51,873 bases of DNA from Nocardia niigatensis NBRC 100131 (GTDB lineage Bacteria; Actinomycetota; Actinomycetes; Mycobacteriales; Mycobacteriaceae): contig NZ_BAGC01000068.1 in the NCBI RefSeq assembly GCF_000308655.1, positions 1 through 51,873 of the forward strand, written 5' to 3'. Positions within the stretch are counted from its first letter, which is position 1, and each line of letters opens with the position of its first letter. The notes under the pieces are model-generated. The model was not told the origin of the DNA, did not search any database, and worked only from the letters and a program-made list of their open reading frames with translations. Both the position numbers and the translations under genes were made by a program. Shown one piece after another: positions 43,935 through 51,873 of the stretch.

Positions 43935-45532
43935 CGGCCAGGCCGTCGCAGCGCCGGGAAAGGCGTGGTCGGCGGCTCGTGGAGGACGTCCAGGAGACCT
44001 TCCGCGCTGCGGGCCGCGGTCAGGCAGGCGTTCGCGGTGAACTGATCGGCCAGCGGATGCCGGGCCCGGGAACGCCACTTCTGGACGGCGGCCAGGGCCG
44101 CGTCCCGCTGGGTGGCGAGATCGGTGTGGGCGGGCAGACCGAGGCGCAGAGTGGGGGCCACGCCGGTGCCGCCGACGAGACGGTTCAGTTCGGCCAGATC
44201 GTCCGGGGGCAGCGGCAATTCATCGGAACGTAGGTGCGCCAGCAGGCGAAGTTCGGCGAAGCCGTGCACATCGGCGAGCAGGGTACGGACCCGCGGCAGC
44301 AGGGCGTCGGCCGCCGAACCGGGGTTGGCGACCAGGATGCGGGCCAGGGCCGTGAGGGCCGAGTGGGCCTTCAACTCATCGGCGCGCTGGGCGAATTGAA
44401 CATCGAGTACGGTGCGGAGTTCGTCCAGGCCACTGCGGTCCGACAATTCGGCGGCCAAGGCCTGCGAGCCGCGGACGCCGAGCCGGATCAGGGTGACGGC
44501 CAAGCGGATACCGAACAAACCGAACCGGGCCGTCAGATGGGCGCGCAGCTCGGCCGGGACCGGCAACGGCAGATCCGGATGGGCGAAGCGGTCGGCCGAC
44601 AGCAGGGCCGCGGTCAGCTCGTCCACCGGGACGCCGGCCAGTGCCTCGAAGGCGTCGTACTCCCGCTGGCGCAGCGTGGCGGCGGCGAAAGCGAGCAGGC
44701 CCGCCACCGGAATCACGGACTGGCACAGGCCGGTTCGCTCCAGCTCGGTCGCGAAACGGGCGGCCACATCACGGGCCGAGTGCAGGGCGTCGATGCGCCC
44801 GGCGCCGATCTCATCGGCCCGCGACACCACGCCGACCACGCCCAGCGGGCCCGAGAAAGACTGTGGCGCAACGGCACCCGTGCTCGGGCCCGCGCCGATC
44901 CGCTCCAGGAAGTCCACATCGGCGGCGTCGAGACGGCGCAGCAGATAGAGCACCGCATCGGCGGGCGGCAGCGCCGGGCCCGGGCCGCCGGGTGTGAGCA
45001 GCCGCGACGTGCGCGCCGACACCTCTCGCGAGAGCGACGAGATGCCGGGCGTATCGATGATGGTGGTCTGTGCCAGCTCGGCCGACGGCCACTCCACCGC
45101 CAGATGGTCCACCTCCCGCGGGGTGGGGGCATTCCAGCGCAGCGCCGACAGATCGAAGGTGAGCCCGTGCGCGCCCGGCAGCCCCTCGGCCCCACGGCCG
45201 CGCCGCACCACCACGTCGGCACGCGCCCCGTCCGGAGCGAACGCGGTCACCCGCGGCGCGGTCCCGTTGCGGTACCAGGTGACCAGCCGCGTGCACTCGG
45301 TCGCGTCGGTGGGCGCGATATCCTGCCCGACCAGCGCGTTCAACAGCGTCGACTTGCCGGCCTTGAGCTGGCCCGCCAATGCCACCCGCAATGGCTCGTC
45401 CAGGCGCCGCGCGCACTCGTCCAGCTGACCGCGCACCCGCGGCCGCTCGCCCAGCGCCCGTCGCGCCGCCGCCACCAGCCCACGCGTCTCCGGCACCAGC
45501 CCATACCCGACACCGCTCGCGTCGTCCCTCAT
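43931..45532 (-). CDS. iniC: Dynamin-like GTPase IniC
   Basis: The protein has 533 residues from the ATG at 45532 (MRDDASGVGYGLV); an upstream frame extension is unconvincing. It has the GTPase G1 ALAGQLKAGKSTLLNAL (G54-S61), G3 IIDTPG, and a variant G4 (SRADEI). The helical C-terminal half is typical of IniC. In mycobacteria IniC works with IniA and IniB in a cell-envelope stress operon induced by isoniazid and ethambutol, and IniA is a membrane-remodelling dynamin. It is the last gene of iniB-iniA-iniC here, but separated from iniA by 563 bp with repeats. Confidence 0.88.
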   Translation of the reverse strand: MRDDASGVGYGLVPETRGLVAAARRALGERPRVRGQLDECARRLDEPLRVALAGQLKAGKSTLLNALVGQDIAPTDATECTRLVTWYRNGTAPRVTAFAPDGARADVVVRRGRGAEGLPGAHGLTFDLSALRWNAPTPREVDHLAVEWPSAELAQTTIIDTPGISSLSREVSARTSRLLTPGGPGPALPPADAVLYLLRRLDAADVDFLERIGAGPSTGAVAPQSFSGPLGVVGVVSRADEIGAGRIDALHSARDVAARFATELERTGLCQSVIPVAGLLAFAAATLRQREYDAFEALAGVPVDELTAALLSADRFAHPDLPLPVPAELRAHLTARFGLFGIRLAVTLIRLGVRGSQALAAELSDRSGLDELRTVLDVQFAQRADELKAHSALTALARILVANPGSAADALLPRVRTLLADVHGFAELRLLAHLRSDELPLPPDDLAELNRLVGGTGVAPTLRLGLPAHTDLATQRDAALAAVQKWRSRARHPLADQFTANACLTAARSAEGLLDVLHEPPTTPFPALRRPGR

Positions 45533-45899
45533 AGGCCCCCGATTCCGAAGCACACCGCACCTCCACGCATCGCAAGGCATTCGCCCCGCCACGCCGAATC
45601 GTTATCAGAACCGCCCAGCTCTCACAGCCGATTCCCAGTTCCGAGAGACAGCTCACCGCACGCCGATCGGGCCGCCTCGCCCCTGATCTTGCCCGGTCCG
45701 AATCGAATACCCCGACTCCGCCCCGGTGTGCCGTGTCCCGCCCCCGGGCCGCCCCGGTCCGGGACCCTTCGAATCGGCCGCTGCGACCCCACAACCGCAG
45801 TTCAGGTTTCCTGCGCCGTAGGAGTCGGTCCGCGGTTCGCCTGCGACTGGCCAGCCCCCTGTTGCGACCACTACGAGCCGAAGCGCCCGCCCCGGCAGC

Positions 45900-46103
45900 G
45901 ACGTCCGACCTCACCACCGCAACGGTCGCGGCCTTCGATGGGTCGGACCACCCGCTCGATACGCCGGGGGCGGGCCCGACCTCACCACCACAACAGGTCG
46001 GCCTTCAATGAGCCGAACCACCCGCTCAATACGCCACGAACGGGCCCGACCTCACCACCACAACAGGTCGGCCTTCAATGAGCCGAACCACCCGCTCAAT
46101 ACG
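45900..46103. repeat. About three copies of a 70-bp direct repeat between iniA and iniC
   Basis: The region 45971-46033 is identical to 46041-46103 (63 bp, period 70). A more diverged copy with a one-base indel lies at about 45900-45970. Each intact copy holds a hairpin, CCGACCT and AGGTCGG, with a 12-nt loop (45976-46001 and 46046-46071). The last copy runs into the 3' end of iniA and contains its stop codon. The rest of the iniC-iniA gap (45533-45899) shows no gene. No spacer structure like CRISPR is present. Confidence 0.88.
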
Positions 46104-47961
46104 ACACGGGCGGGAGCTGAGGCTGCGTGGTGGGCGGGAGTTGCGGCTGGGCGGCCGGGGTTTCCGGTCCGAGGAGGGCGCCGGCGTGGCGGCGGAGTTC
46201 GGCCACCACACGCAGGCGGCGTTCGAGTTCGGTGGCGCGCTCGGCACGGCGGGCGGCCTCCAGGTTGGCGGCCTCCTGAGCCGCGCGCAGCGATTCGTCG
46301 ATGGACCGGAGGGTGCGGTCGGCGATGGCCGTGAAGTGGTCGCGCAGCAGGCGGTGGATGCGGTGCAGGCGGTCCTTGGTCTCCTTGCCGGTGTGGAAGG
46401 CGATGTCGTCGAGGTAGCGGCGCACCGCCATCTTCGCGTCGGCGCGGCGCTTGGCCAGGCGCGCCTTCTTGTCATCGCTGAAAGCCTTGCCGCCCAGCAG
46501 CACCCCCGCACCCAGCGAGAGCGGATTGATCAGGGCCAGCCCGGCCATGGTCCCCACCATGCCCGCCATCACCACACCGCCATACGAGCCGCGCACCCCC
46601 ACCAGCAGCTTGTGCCCCAGGCCCAGATCCGGTTCCAGATCGGAGAGGGTGCAGGACTGGCTGCGGGTGTCGTCGTCGAGGGTGTCGCGCACCTCGGGCA
46701 GATCCACCGCGCCCAGATCGTCGAAATGGGTGGCGACCCGCTCGGCCAGCTTCACCGCGCGCGTGCCGGTCCACACCAGGTTGTCGCCGACCGCGGAACC
46801 CACGGTGGCCGTGAGCCATTCCTCCATACTGTCCCAGTGCCGGCCGGGATCGTGCTGGTCGATCCAGTCCTCGGCGGTGCGGGCGATATCGCGCAGGCGG
46901 TTGCGCAGATCGTGGTCGATGTCCCCCGCCAGATCGGTGATGCCGTCGCCCAGCGTCTGCTGCCAGGCCGCGGTGTGCCGATGCAGCTTCTCCGCCTCGG
47001 CCTTGGCGGCGTGCAGCTCCCGGATGGCCGCCGCGCCCCGCTCCGGATCGCGCAGCGCGACCAGCTCACTGCCCAGAGCCAGCGCCAGATGCTCGGCGGC
47101 AGAGGAGATATCGAGCGCGACCGCACGCTGCACGGCCGCCTGATCCCGGGCCACCACCTGCTCGCGCAGGAACTGGAACACCAGTCCGAACCCGGACTCG
47201 CGGCCCAGGCCCTCGTCCTGCAGGCGCATGGCGTGCGCGCGCAGCACCGCCGATACCGGCAGCATCGGTATCTCGATACCGTTGGCGCGCAAGTGCTTCC
47301 GGTTCGCCTCGAACACCTGCCGCCAATGCGGATACAGGTCGATCTTGGTGACCAGCACCGCGGCCGCCGGGCACAGCTCCCGCACCTGCCGCAGGAAATC
47401 CACCTCGGTCTCGGTGAGCTCGGTGGAGGCGTCGGACAGCACCAGCACCGCGTCCGCGGCCGGGGCCTGCGCGAGAACGCTTGCCGCACCGGTGGTTCCG
47501 TGCGCACCCAGTCCGGGCGTATCCACCACCACGATGCCGTCCGCCAGCAGCCGGCTCGGGGCCTCGAGCTCGAGCCGCAGCACGGCCCGGCCCTGCGGAC
47601 TGCGCGCGGTGAGGGCGGGGACCGCATCGAACGGCACCGGCTCCCGGGTGTTCGCACCGCCGTCGGCGCCCGCCGCGACCACGGTCGCCCGCGGCTGCTC
47701 GCCGTACGACAGGACCGTGGTCACCGCCGTGGTCGCATCATCGGCGACCGGGCACACATCCATATTGATCAGCGCGTTGACGAACCGGCTCTTGCCCTGA
47801 TTGCCCAGCCCGGCCACCACGATCCGGCGACGGGGATCGCGCACCTTGCCCGCGACCGTCTCCAGCCGCGCGACCAGATCCCCGCGGTCCGCCGCCTTCG
47901 CCACCGCGATGGTCTCCGACACCATCGTCAACAGCGGATTCGCCGCCACCATGCCCGTCAC
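46096..47961 (-). CDS. iniA: Dynamin-like GTPase IniA
   Basis: The protein has 621 residues. It has G1 GLGNQGKS (51-58), G3 DTPG (147-150) and G4 TKID (205-208), then a long helical stalk. A hydrophobic patch, VRGSYGGVVMAGMVGTMAGLALINPLSLGAGVLLGG, matches the lipid-inserting loop region described for bacterial dynamins and IniA. The C-terminus is helical and ends in a Gln/Pro-rich tail, AQPQLPPTTQPQLPPVSY, encoded in part by the last 70-bp repeat copy. It lies 85 bp after the IniB-like gene, so the two are likely co-transcribed. Confidence 0.92.
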   Translation of the reverse strand: MTGMVAANPLLTMVSETIAVAKAADRGDLVARLETVAGKVRDPRRRIVVAGLGNQGKSRFVNALINMDVCPVADDATTAVTTVLSYGEQPRATVVAAGADGGANTREPVPFDAVPALTARSPQGRAVLRLELEAPSRLLADGIVVVDTPGLGAHGTTGAASVLAQAPAADAVLVLSDASTELTETEVDFLRQVRELCPAAAVLVTKIDLYPHWRQVFEANRKHLRANGIEIPMLPVSAVLRAHAMRLQDEGLGRESGFGLVFQFLREQVVARDQAAVQRAVALDISSAAEHLALALGSELVALRDPERGAAAIRELHAAKAEAEKLHRHTAAWQQTLGDGITDLAGDIDHDLRNRLRDIARTAEDWIDQHDPGRHWDSMEEWLTATVGSAVGDNLVWTGTRAVKLAERVATHFDDLGAVDLPEVRDTLDDDTRSQSCTLSDLEPDLGLGHKLLVGVRGSYGGVVMAGMVGTMAGLALINPLSLGAGVLLGGKAFSDDKKARLAKRRADAKMAVRRYLDDIAFHTGKETKDRLHRIHRLLRDHFTAIADRTLRSIDESLRAAQEAANLEAARRAERATELERRLRVVAELRRHAGALLGPETPAAQPQLPPTTQPQLPPVSY

Positions 47962-48046
47962 AGCCTGCTCCCGAACCTATTCCAGCGGTGTGTGTTCCGA
48001 CAGGTCGCCGCCCACCGCGGCGAACCGCGATGAGCGACTCCCCAGC

Positions 48047-50035
48047 CTACGAGTGCAGCATGTCGCCGACGATGTCCCCGCCCGAGTGCGTCCCGAGATC
48101 CACCCCGGTGTGCGAATCCCCGAACAGCGACGCATCCGCTCCGGGCGCGTGCACCCCGCCGCCGAACGCCTGCGAAACATCCACCCCCGCCCACGGATTC
48201 GACCCGGCGCCGTGCAACCCGGCATCCACCGCGGACCCACCGTGCACCCCGGCATCCAGCCCGCTCCCCACCTGCACGCCACCACCGGCATGTGTCCCCA
48301 CCCCGGCATCCAGCCCGGTGCCTACCCCGGCCACCGCGTTCCCCACCCCGGTCAGTCCGGTGTCCACACCCGCACCGACCTGAGTCCCCGCACCGAGCGC
48401 CGAATGCACCCCCGCATCCAGCCCGGTACCGACCTGCGTGCCGACACCCGTCCCCGCATTCGCCGCCCCACCGAGCCCGGTCTCCAGACCGGCCCCGACC
48501 TGAGTCCCGGCCCCCACCGCCGAGTTGATTCCCGCATCGAGCCCGCTACCTACCCGGGCACCCAGGTCCGCTCCGGTGTGCGCTCCGGCGTCGAGCCCTG
48601 CGCCCAGCTGGTTGGTCACGCCACCCACGCCGGAAATGCCTGTCTCCAAACCACTTCCGACCTGCGCGCCCAAACCGGTGCCCACATTGGCAGCGCCGGA
48701 CAGCCCGGTCTCCAAGCCACCGCTGACCTGCGTGCCCAGGCCCGCACCGACATTCGCGGCGCCGTCGAGACCGGTCTGCAGACCCGCACCTGCCTGGGTA
48801 CCGGCGCCGCGCAGGGTGTTGATTCCGGCGTCGAGGCCCGTGCCGACCTGGGCGCCGGTGTTCAGACCGCCCGAGAGTCCGCTGTTCAGGTCGCCGCCGA
48901 GCTGGCTGCCGACACCGACCACGGTGTCCGCGGCCCCGGAGAGCCCGGTCTCCAGGCCGCTTCCGAGCTGCGCGCCGGCGTTCGCCGCGCCGTTGAGTCC
49001 GGTCTGCACGCCCAGACCCGCGTCGAGTGCGCTGTCGACGCCGGTGGAAAGGCCCGCGCCGAGACCGGTTCCGAGGTCACCGGCCGTGTTCACCGCGCCA
49101 TTGAGACCCGTCTGCACCCCGGCGCCCGCGCCGAGAGCGGAGTCGAGAGCCCCGGTCAGGCCGGTCTGCACACCCACGCCCACACCGGCGGCGGAGTTCA
49201 GCGCGCCGGTCAGGCCGGCACCGACACCCGCGGCCGAGTCCAGCGCGCCGGTCAGGCCCGTCTGGAGGCCCGCGCCCACGCCGGTGGCGGCGTTGACGGC
49301 GGCGGAAAGGTTCGCGCCGAGGCCGGTTTCGATGTCGCCGGCGGTGGAGAGGGCGCCGCTCAGGCCGGTGGTGAGATCCACGCCGGTCTGGGCGACGGTG
49401 TCGAGAGCGCCCTGGACGCCGGTCTGGAGACCGACGCCGGCGTCGAGGCCGCCGGTGAGGGCAGAGGTCAGGTCGGCGGCGGCCTGCGCGCCGAGAACTC
49501 CGCCGAGGCCGGTCTCCAGGCCGGTGGCGGCGTCACCGGCGACGCCGAGCGCGCCGCCGAGTCCGGCGGACAGGCCCGCACCGAGGTCGGTGGCCGCGCC
49601 GACGACCGCGCCGATGCCATCGGACAGTCCCAGCTCGAGCCCCGCGCCGGTGTCGCCGGTCAGGAGCGCCTGGGTGGCGGCGGCGGTGCCGAGGTTCACA
49701 CTCGCGGTGTCGCCGATGCTCGCCGACCCGCCCACGCCGCCGTTGACCCCGGCGCCGAGTCCGGTGTCGGCTCCCAGCCCGGCGGAGCCGCCCAGCCCGG
49801 TGTCGGCGCCCAGGCCGGCCGCCCCGCCCGCGGCGATGATGTCGGACAGCTGCGAACCTCCCGCAACCAGCGCGGACTCGGCCACCATGGGCGCCACGGC
49901 GGCGATGTCCTCGGGGGTCACGTTGTCGAGTCCGGCGGCGGCCAGCGCCCCGCCCGGATTGCTGCAATAGCTGACCGCGGCTTCGTGGTCGCGCAGCAGG
50001 TTGAGGATGAACTCGAGAATTGCGTTGGGGCTCAT
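48047..50035 (-). CDS. iniB: IniB-like protein with long Gly/Ala/Leu repeats
   Basis: The protein has 662 residues. The first roughly 50 residues (MSPNAILEFILNLLRDHEAA, NPGGALAAAGLDNVTPEDI) match the IniB N-terminal domain. From about 60 on, the protein is almost all glycine, alanine and leucine, built of tandem units of 18 or 22 residues such as GAGTQVGAGLETGL and GLGAQVGSGLET. It is a little longer than mycobacterial IniB (about 480). The ATG at 50035 follows GGGAGACG. IniB's role is unknown; it is probably exported or cell-wall associated. It is the first gene of the ini operon. Confidence 0.85.
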   Translation of the reverse strand: MSPNAILEFILNLLRDHEAAVSYCSNPGGALAAAGLDNVTPEDIAAVAPMVAESALVAGGSQLSDIIAAGGAAGLGADTGLGGSAGLGADTGLGAGVNGGVGGSASIGDTASVNLGTAAATQALLTGDTGAGLELGLSDGIGAVVGAATDLGAGLSAGLGGALGVAGDAATGLETGLGGVLGAQAAADLTSALTGGLDAGVGLQTGVQGALDTVAQTGVDLTTGLSGALSTAGDIETGLGANLSAAVNAATGVGAGLQTGLTGALDSAAGVGAGLTGALNSAAGVGVGVQTGLTGALDSALGAGAGVQTGLNGAVNTAGDLGTGLGAGLSTGVDSALDAGLGVQTGLNGAANAGAQLGSGLETGLSGAADTVVGVGSQLGGDLNSGLSGGLNTGAQVGTGLDAGINTLRGAGTQAGAGLQTGLDGAANVGAGLGTQVSGGLETGLSGAANVGTGLGAQVGSGLETGISGVGGVTNQLGAGLDAGAHTGADLGARVGSGLDAGINSAVGAGTQVGAGLETGLGGAANAGTGVGTQVGTGLDAGVHSALGAGTQVGAGVDTGLTGVGNAVAGVGTGLDAGVGTHAGGGVQVGSGLDAGVHGGSAVDAGLHGAGSNPWAGVDVSQAFGGGVHAPGADASLFGDSHTGVDLGTHSGGDIVGDMLHS

Positions 50036-50347
50036 ATCGAATCGTCTCCCTGGGTGGGCGGGCCCCGCTGACCCGCGCTGCTCGAATTTCCTTTCACGTT
50101 AGGAAGGCAGTTTGTTACGCGTAACGGGGTGAACTCCCCCACCTTCCGCCATCACCACCTACGGGGGCCGGCGAACATTAGGGGAATTTCCCCAAACCTG
50201 CGGGGGAATCGGTAACGGGATCCCCCCAGCTACCGACAAGGCGGGTGGGCCACCCGGCCTAACCCGAGGTTTTCGTACATATCGGACCGAAGAGCTTTCG
50301 GCACGCGATCCACCGATCACGTGTTGGGTAATGACAGGGGACTTCGA
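50036..50347. promoter_or_regulatory. Palindrome-rich divergent promoter region between iniB and the Hsp70-like gene
   Basis: These 312 bp have no gene but three palindromes: GTTACGCGTAAC (50114-50125, perfect), GGGGAA-N1-TTCCCC (50181-50193) and CGGGTGG-N1-CCACCCG (50242-50256). The first lies 79 bp upstream of the iniB start and is a good candidate operator for the ini operon. The other two lie nearer the Hsp70-like gene. Confidence 0.6.
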
Positions 50348-51873
50348 ATGAGTCAGGGGCTGGCGCTCGGCATCACCGTCGGGTCGTCGAATACGGTTGC
50401 CGTGACGACTTCGGGGGGACAGCACACAGTACATACGCGGCCCAGCATGCAGGGCGCGCAGCCGGAGGTTCCGGACAGTTTTCTGTCCCGGGTGGGGGAT
50501 CCGGTGGACATTCGCACCCGGGACGGATCGGCCGTCCGGGCCGCGGACCTGGTGGCAGCGGCCATCGGGCGCGCGGTGGACGACAACGGCCCGGCCGGGG
50601 CCACGATCGCCTGCTACCCGGCCTGGTGGTCGCAGCACACCGTCGAGGTGCAGCGGTCCGCGCTGGACGCGGCGGGCCTGGACGCGGTGGCCCTGGTCCC
50701 GGAGCCGACGGCGGCCATGCGCTGGCTGCAGGAGGTGCACGAGTCCAGCCATGACGGCGCGATGGTGGTGTACGACCTGGGCGCGACCGGTCTGACGGTT
50801 TCGGTGGCGCGCACGGGGGCCATGTCGGGTCTGCTCGGCGAACCGGTCCGGACCACCGAGGTGGCGGGTTCGGAATTCGATTTGCTGACGATGCGTTTCG
50901 TGCTCGCCCATGCGGTCGGCGATAAGGATTTCGATCCTTTCGATCCATTGGTGGAACAAGAATTGGCGGCGCTCCGAGTTCGCTGCAAAATTGCGAAAGA
51001 AACTCTTTCCACAAATACCGCCACCATGGTTCCGGTGCGTTTGCCCGCCATGGGCGAGATGGACGTGCGACTTGTTCGCGACGATATCGAGGAACTGCTG
51101 CGGGGTCCGCTCCTCGGCTCGACCGATCTGGTCCGCGAGGCGCTGCGCCGGGCCGGGCTCACCGCCGCCGATCTGGACGGTTTCCTGGTCACCGGCGGCG
51201 GCGCCGGCATCCCCCTGGTAACCGAACTGCTGTCCACCGAATTCGGCATCCCGGTCGCGGCCGCCGCCGACCCGGCCCACCTCAGCGCGCAGGGCGCCGC
51301 CCTGCTGGCCGCCGACCTGCTCGCCGACACCACCGAGACCGAGGCGCATCCCGCGATCGCGGTGGCCGGCCTGGGCCTGGCCGAGGCCGACAGCGGCACG
51401 GCACTCGCCCCGGGACGCGGCTCGACGGGCTTCTCCCCGCCGACCCGGGGCAGCGCGCCGGGCGAGCCCACCGGTACCGAATCACCGGGCGCGACCGGCG
51501 ATTTCGCCCGGACCGCCGGCGACATCACCGAGCCACACGCGGAATCCCCTGCGGCCCGGCCCATTCCGCTCTTGCCCGATCTTCCCGTCGAGGAACCCGC
51601 GAGCGGCTTCCGGCACTGGAAGCGCCTCGCGGTGATCGGCGCGGCCGCGGTCGCGGTGGCGGCCGTCGCGACCGGGACCCTGGCCATGGGCACCGGGGGA
51701 CAGTCCACCCCCGCGAATCCCGCGGGCACGCAATCCCCCACGACCTCCGCCGTGGCGCTCGAGTCGCCCGCGCCGGCCGGTGAGGCCACCACCTCCGGCG
51801 CCCCGGCTCCGGCGGCCGGCAGCCCGGCCGCGGGCACCAAGCCCGGGACGCAGCCGGGCGCGGCCAAGCCCGG
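50348..51873 (+). CDS. Membrane-anchored Hsp70-like protein (3' end cut by window)
   Basis: At least 508 residues are visible, with no stop before the window ends. The N-terminal 330 residues are an Hsp70/actin-fold ATPase: GITVGSSNTVAVT, PEPTAAMRW, VVYDLGATGLTVSV, and VTGGGAGIPLVTELL. In place of a substrate-binding domain there is a Gly/Pro/Thr-rich linker (about 345-420), one membrane helix (about 426-448), and a Pro/Ala/Thr-rich tail outside. Such proteins are widespread in Nocardia and mycobacteria with unknown role. A lower-GC patch with rarer codons spans 50921-51020. It is divergent from iniB. Confidence 0.85.
   Translation, partial: MSQGLALGITVGSSNTVAVTTSGGQHTVHTRPSMQGAQPEVPDSFLSRVGDPVDIRTRDGSAVRAADLVAAAIGRAVDDNGPAGATIACYPAWWSQHTVEVQRSALDAAGLDAVALVPEPTAAMRWLQEVHESSHDGAMVVYDLGATGLTVSVARTGAMSGLLGEPVRTTEVAGSEFDLLTMRFVLAHAVGDKDFDPFDPLVEQELAALRVRCKIAKETLSTNTATMVPVRLPAMGEMDVRLVRDDIEELLRGPLLGSTDLVREALRRAGLTAADLDGFLVTGGGAGIPLVTELLSTEFGIPVAAAADPAHLSAQGAALLAADLLADTTETEAHPAIAVAGLGLAEADSGTALAPGRGSTGFSPPTRGSAPGEPTGTESPGATGDFARTAGDITEPHAESPAARPIPLLPDLPVEEPASGFRHWKRLAVIGAAAVAVAAVATGTLAMGTGGQSTPANPAGTQSPTTSAVALESPAPAGEATTSGAPAPAAGSPAAGTKPGTQPGAAKP

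Noticed and set aside
41126..44233. Open frame of over 1000 codons across the MFS and dehydrogenase genes
   Set aside because: It reads the wrong frame of two well-supported genes and is Arg/Ala/Gly-rich without motifs.
45593..45899. Small genes in the iniC-iniA gap
   Set aside because: Short frames on both strands are Arg/Gly/Pro-rich, lack ribosome sites and overlap repeat sequence.
45900..46103. Possible CRISPR array
   Set aside because: Units are 70 bp, contiguous, and without unique spacers; no cas genes are nearby.
47801..50071. Long plus-strand frame opposite the IniB-like gene, with collagen-like repeats
   Set aside because: The apparent repeats reflect the minus-strand Gly/Ala/Leu units. 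The IniB N-terminal domain and ribosome site support the minus strand.

Overview
The window is GC-rich actinobacterial DNA and most resembles a Nocardia (Nocardiaceae, Mycobacteriales). Four things point there: a fused HadA/HadB mycolic-type dehydratase, a mycobacterial-type FabH, an iniB-iniA-iniC operon, and a dnaK-grpE-dnaJ-hspR operon with HspR (HAIR) operators. The gene set matches, from memory of the family, the Mycobacterium tuberculosis Rv0341-Rv0385 neighbourhood (ini operon, dnaK operon, fba, DedA, GH76, TrmH, pyrE, Rv0383c-like, clpB, flavohemoglobin). The dnaK and ini blocks appear inverted and moved to the far side of clpB. I saw no rRNA, tRNA, CRISPR array, insertion sequence or prophage.

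Layout. 1-9.97 kb: a Pro-rich membrane protein, fused HadAB, a secreted DUF4185 protein, an EmbR-like SARP/FHA regulator, fba, two DedA proteins, a GH76 mannanase-like protein, a TrmH-type methyltransferase and a small DUF4190 protein. 10.0-16.5 kb: a NarL-type two-component system, a Uma2-fold protein, a DUF3592-like membrane protein, a coupled NCS1 permease and APH-fold kinase, and a small secreted hydrophobic protein. 16.7-22.2 kb: a lysoplasmalogenase coupled to FabH, then SDR-PyrE and two membrane proteins. 22.3-34.3 kb is a stress block: clpB, a quinone-oxidoreductase-like protein, two flavohemoglobins flanking a globin-less reductase, and hspR-dnaJ-grpE-dnaK. The clpB and dnaK upstream regions both carry HAIR operators and SigH/SigR-type promoter matches.

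34.4-43.9 kb is accessory: two tandem DUF1707 membrane proteins, an LLM oxidoreductase, a divergent SRPBCC/HxlR pair, an ECF sigma factor with a Cys cluster, a MarR regulator with a haloalkane dehalogenase and a divergent MFS exporter, and a medium-chain dehydrogenase. 43.9-51.9 kb holds iniC, iniA and an IniB-like repeat protein on the minus strand. A membrane-anchored Hsp70-like ATPase is divergent from iniB and runs off the window end.

The most notable material is: (i) clpB and dnaK control regions combining HspR and SigH-type sites, with the clpB operator lying directly over the -35 element; (ii) the flavohemoglobin cluster with a reductase-only paralogue; (iii) the ini dynamin operon with a 70-bp repeat array between iniA and iniC and a divergent Hsp70-like membrane protein; and (iv) several small candidate modules (permease plus kinase, FabH plus lysoplasmalogenase, tandem DUF1707 proteins).
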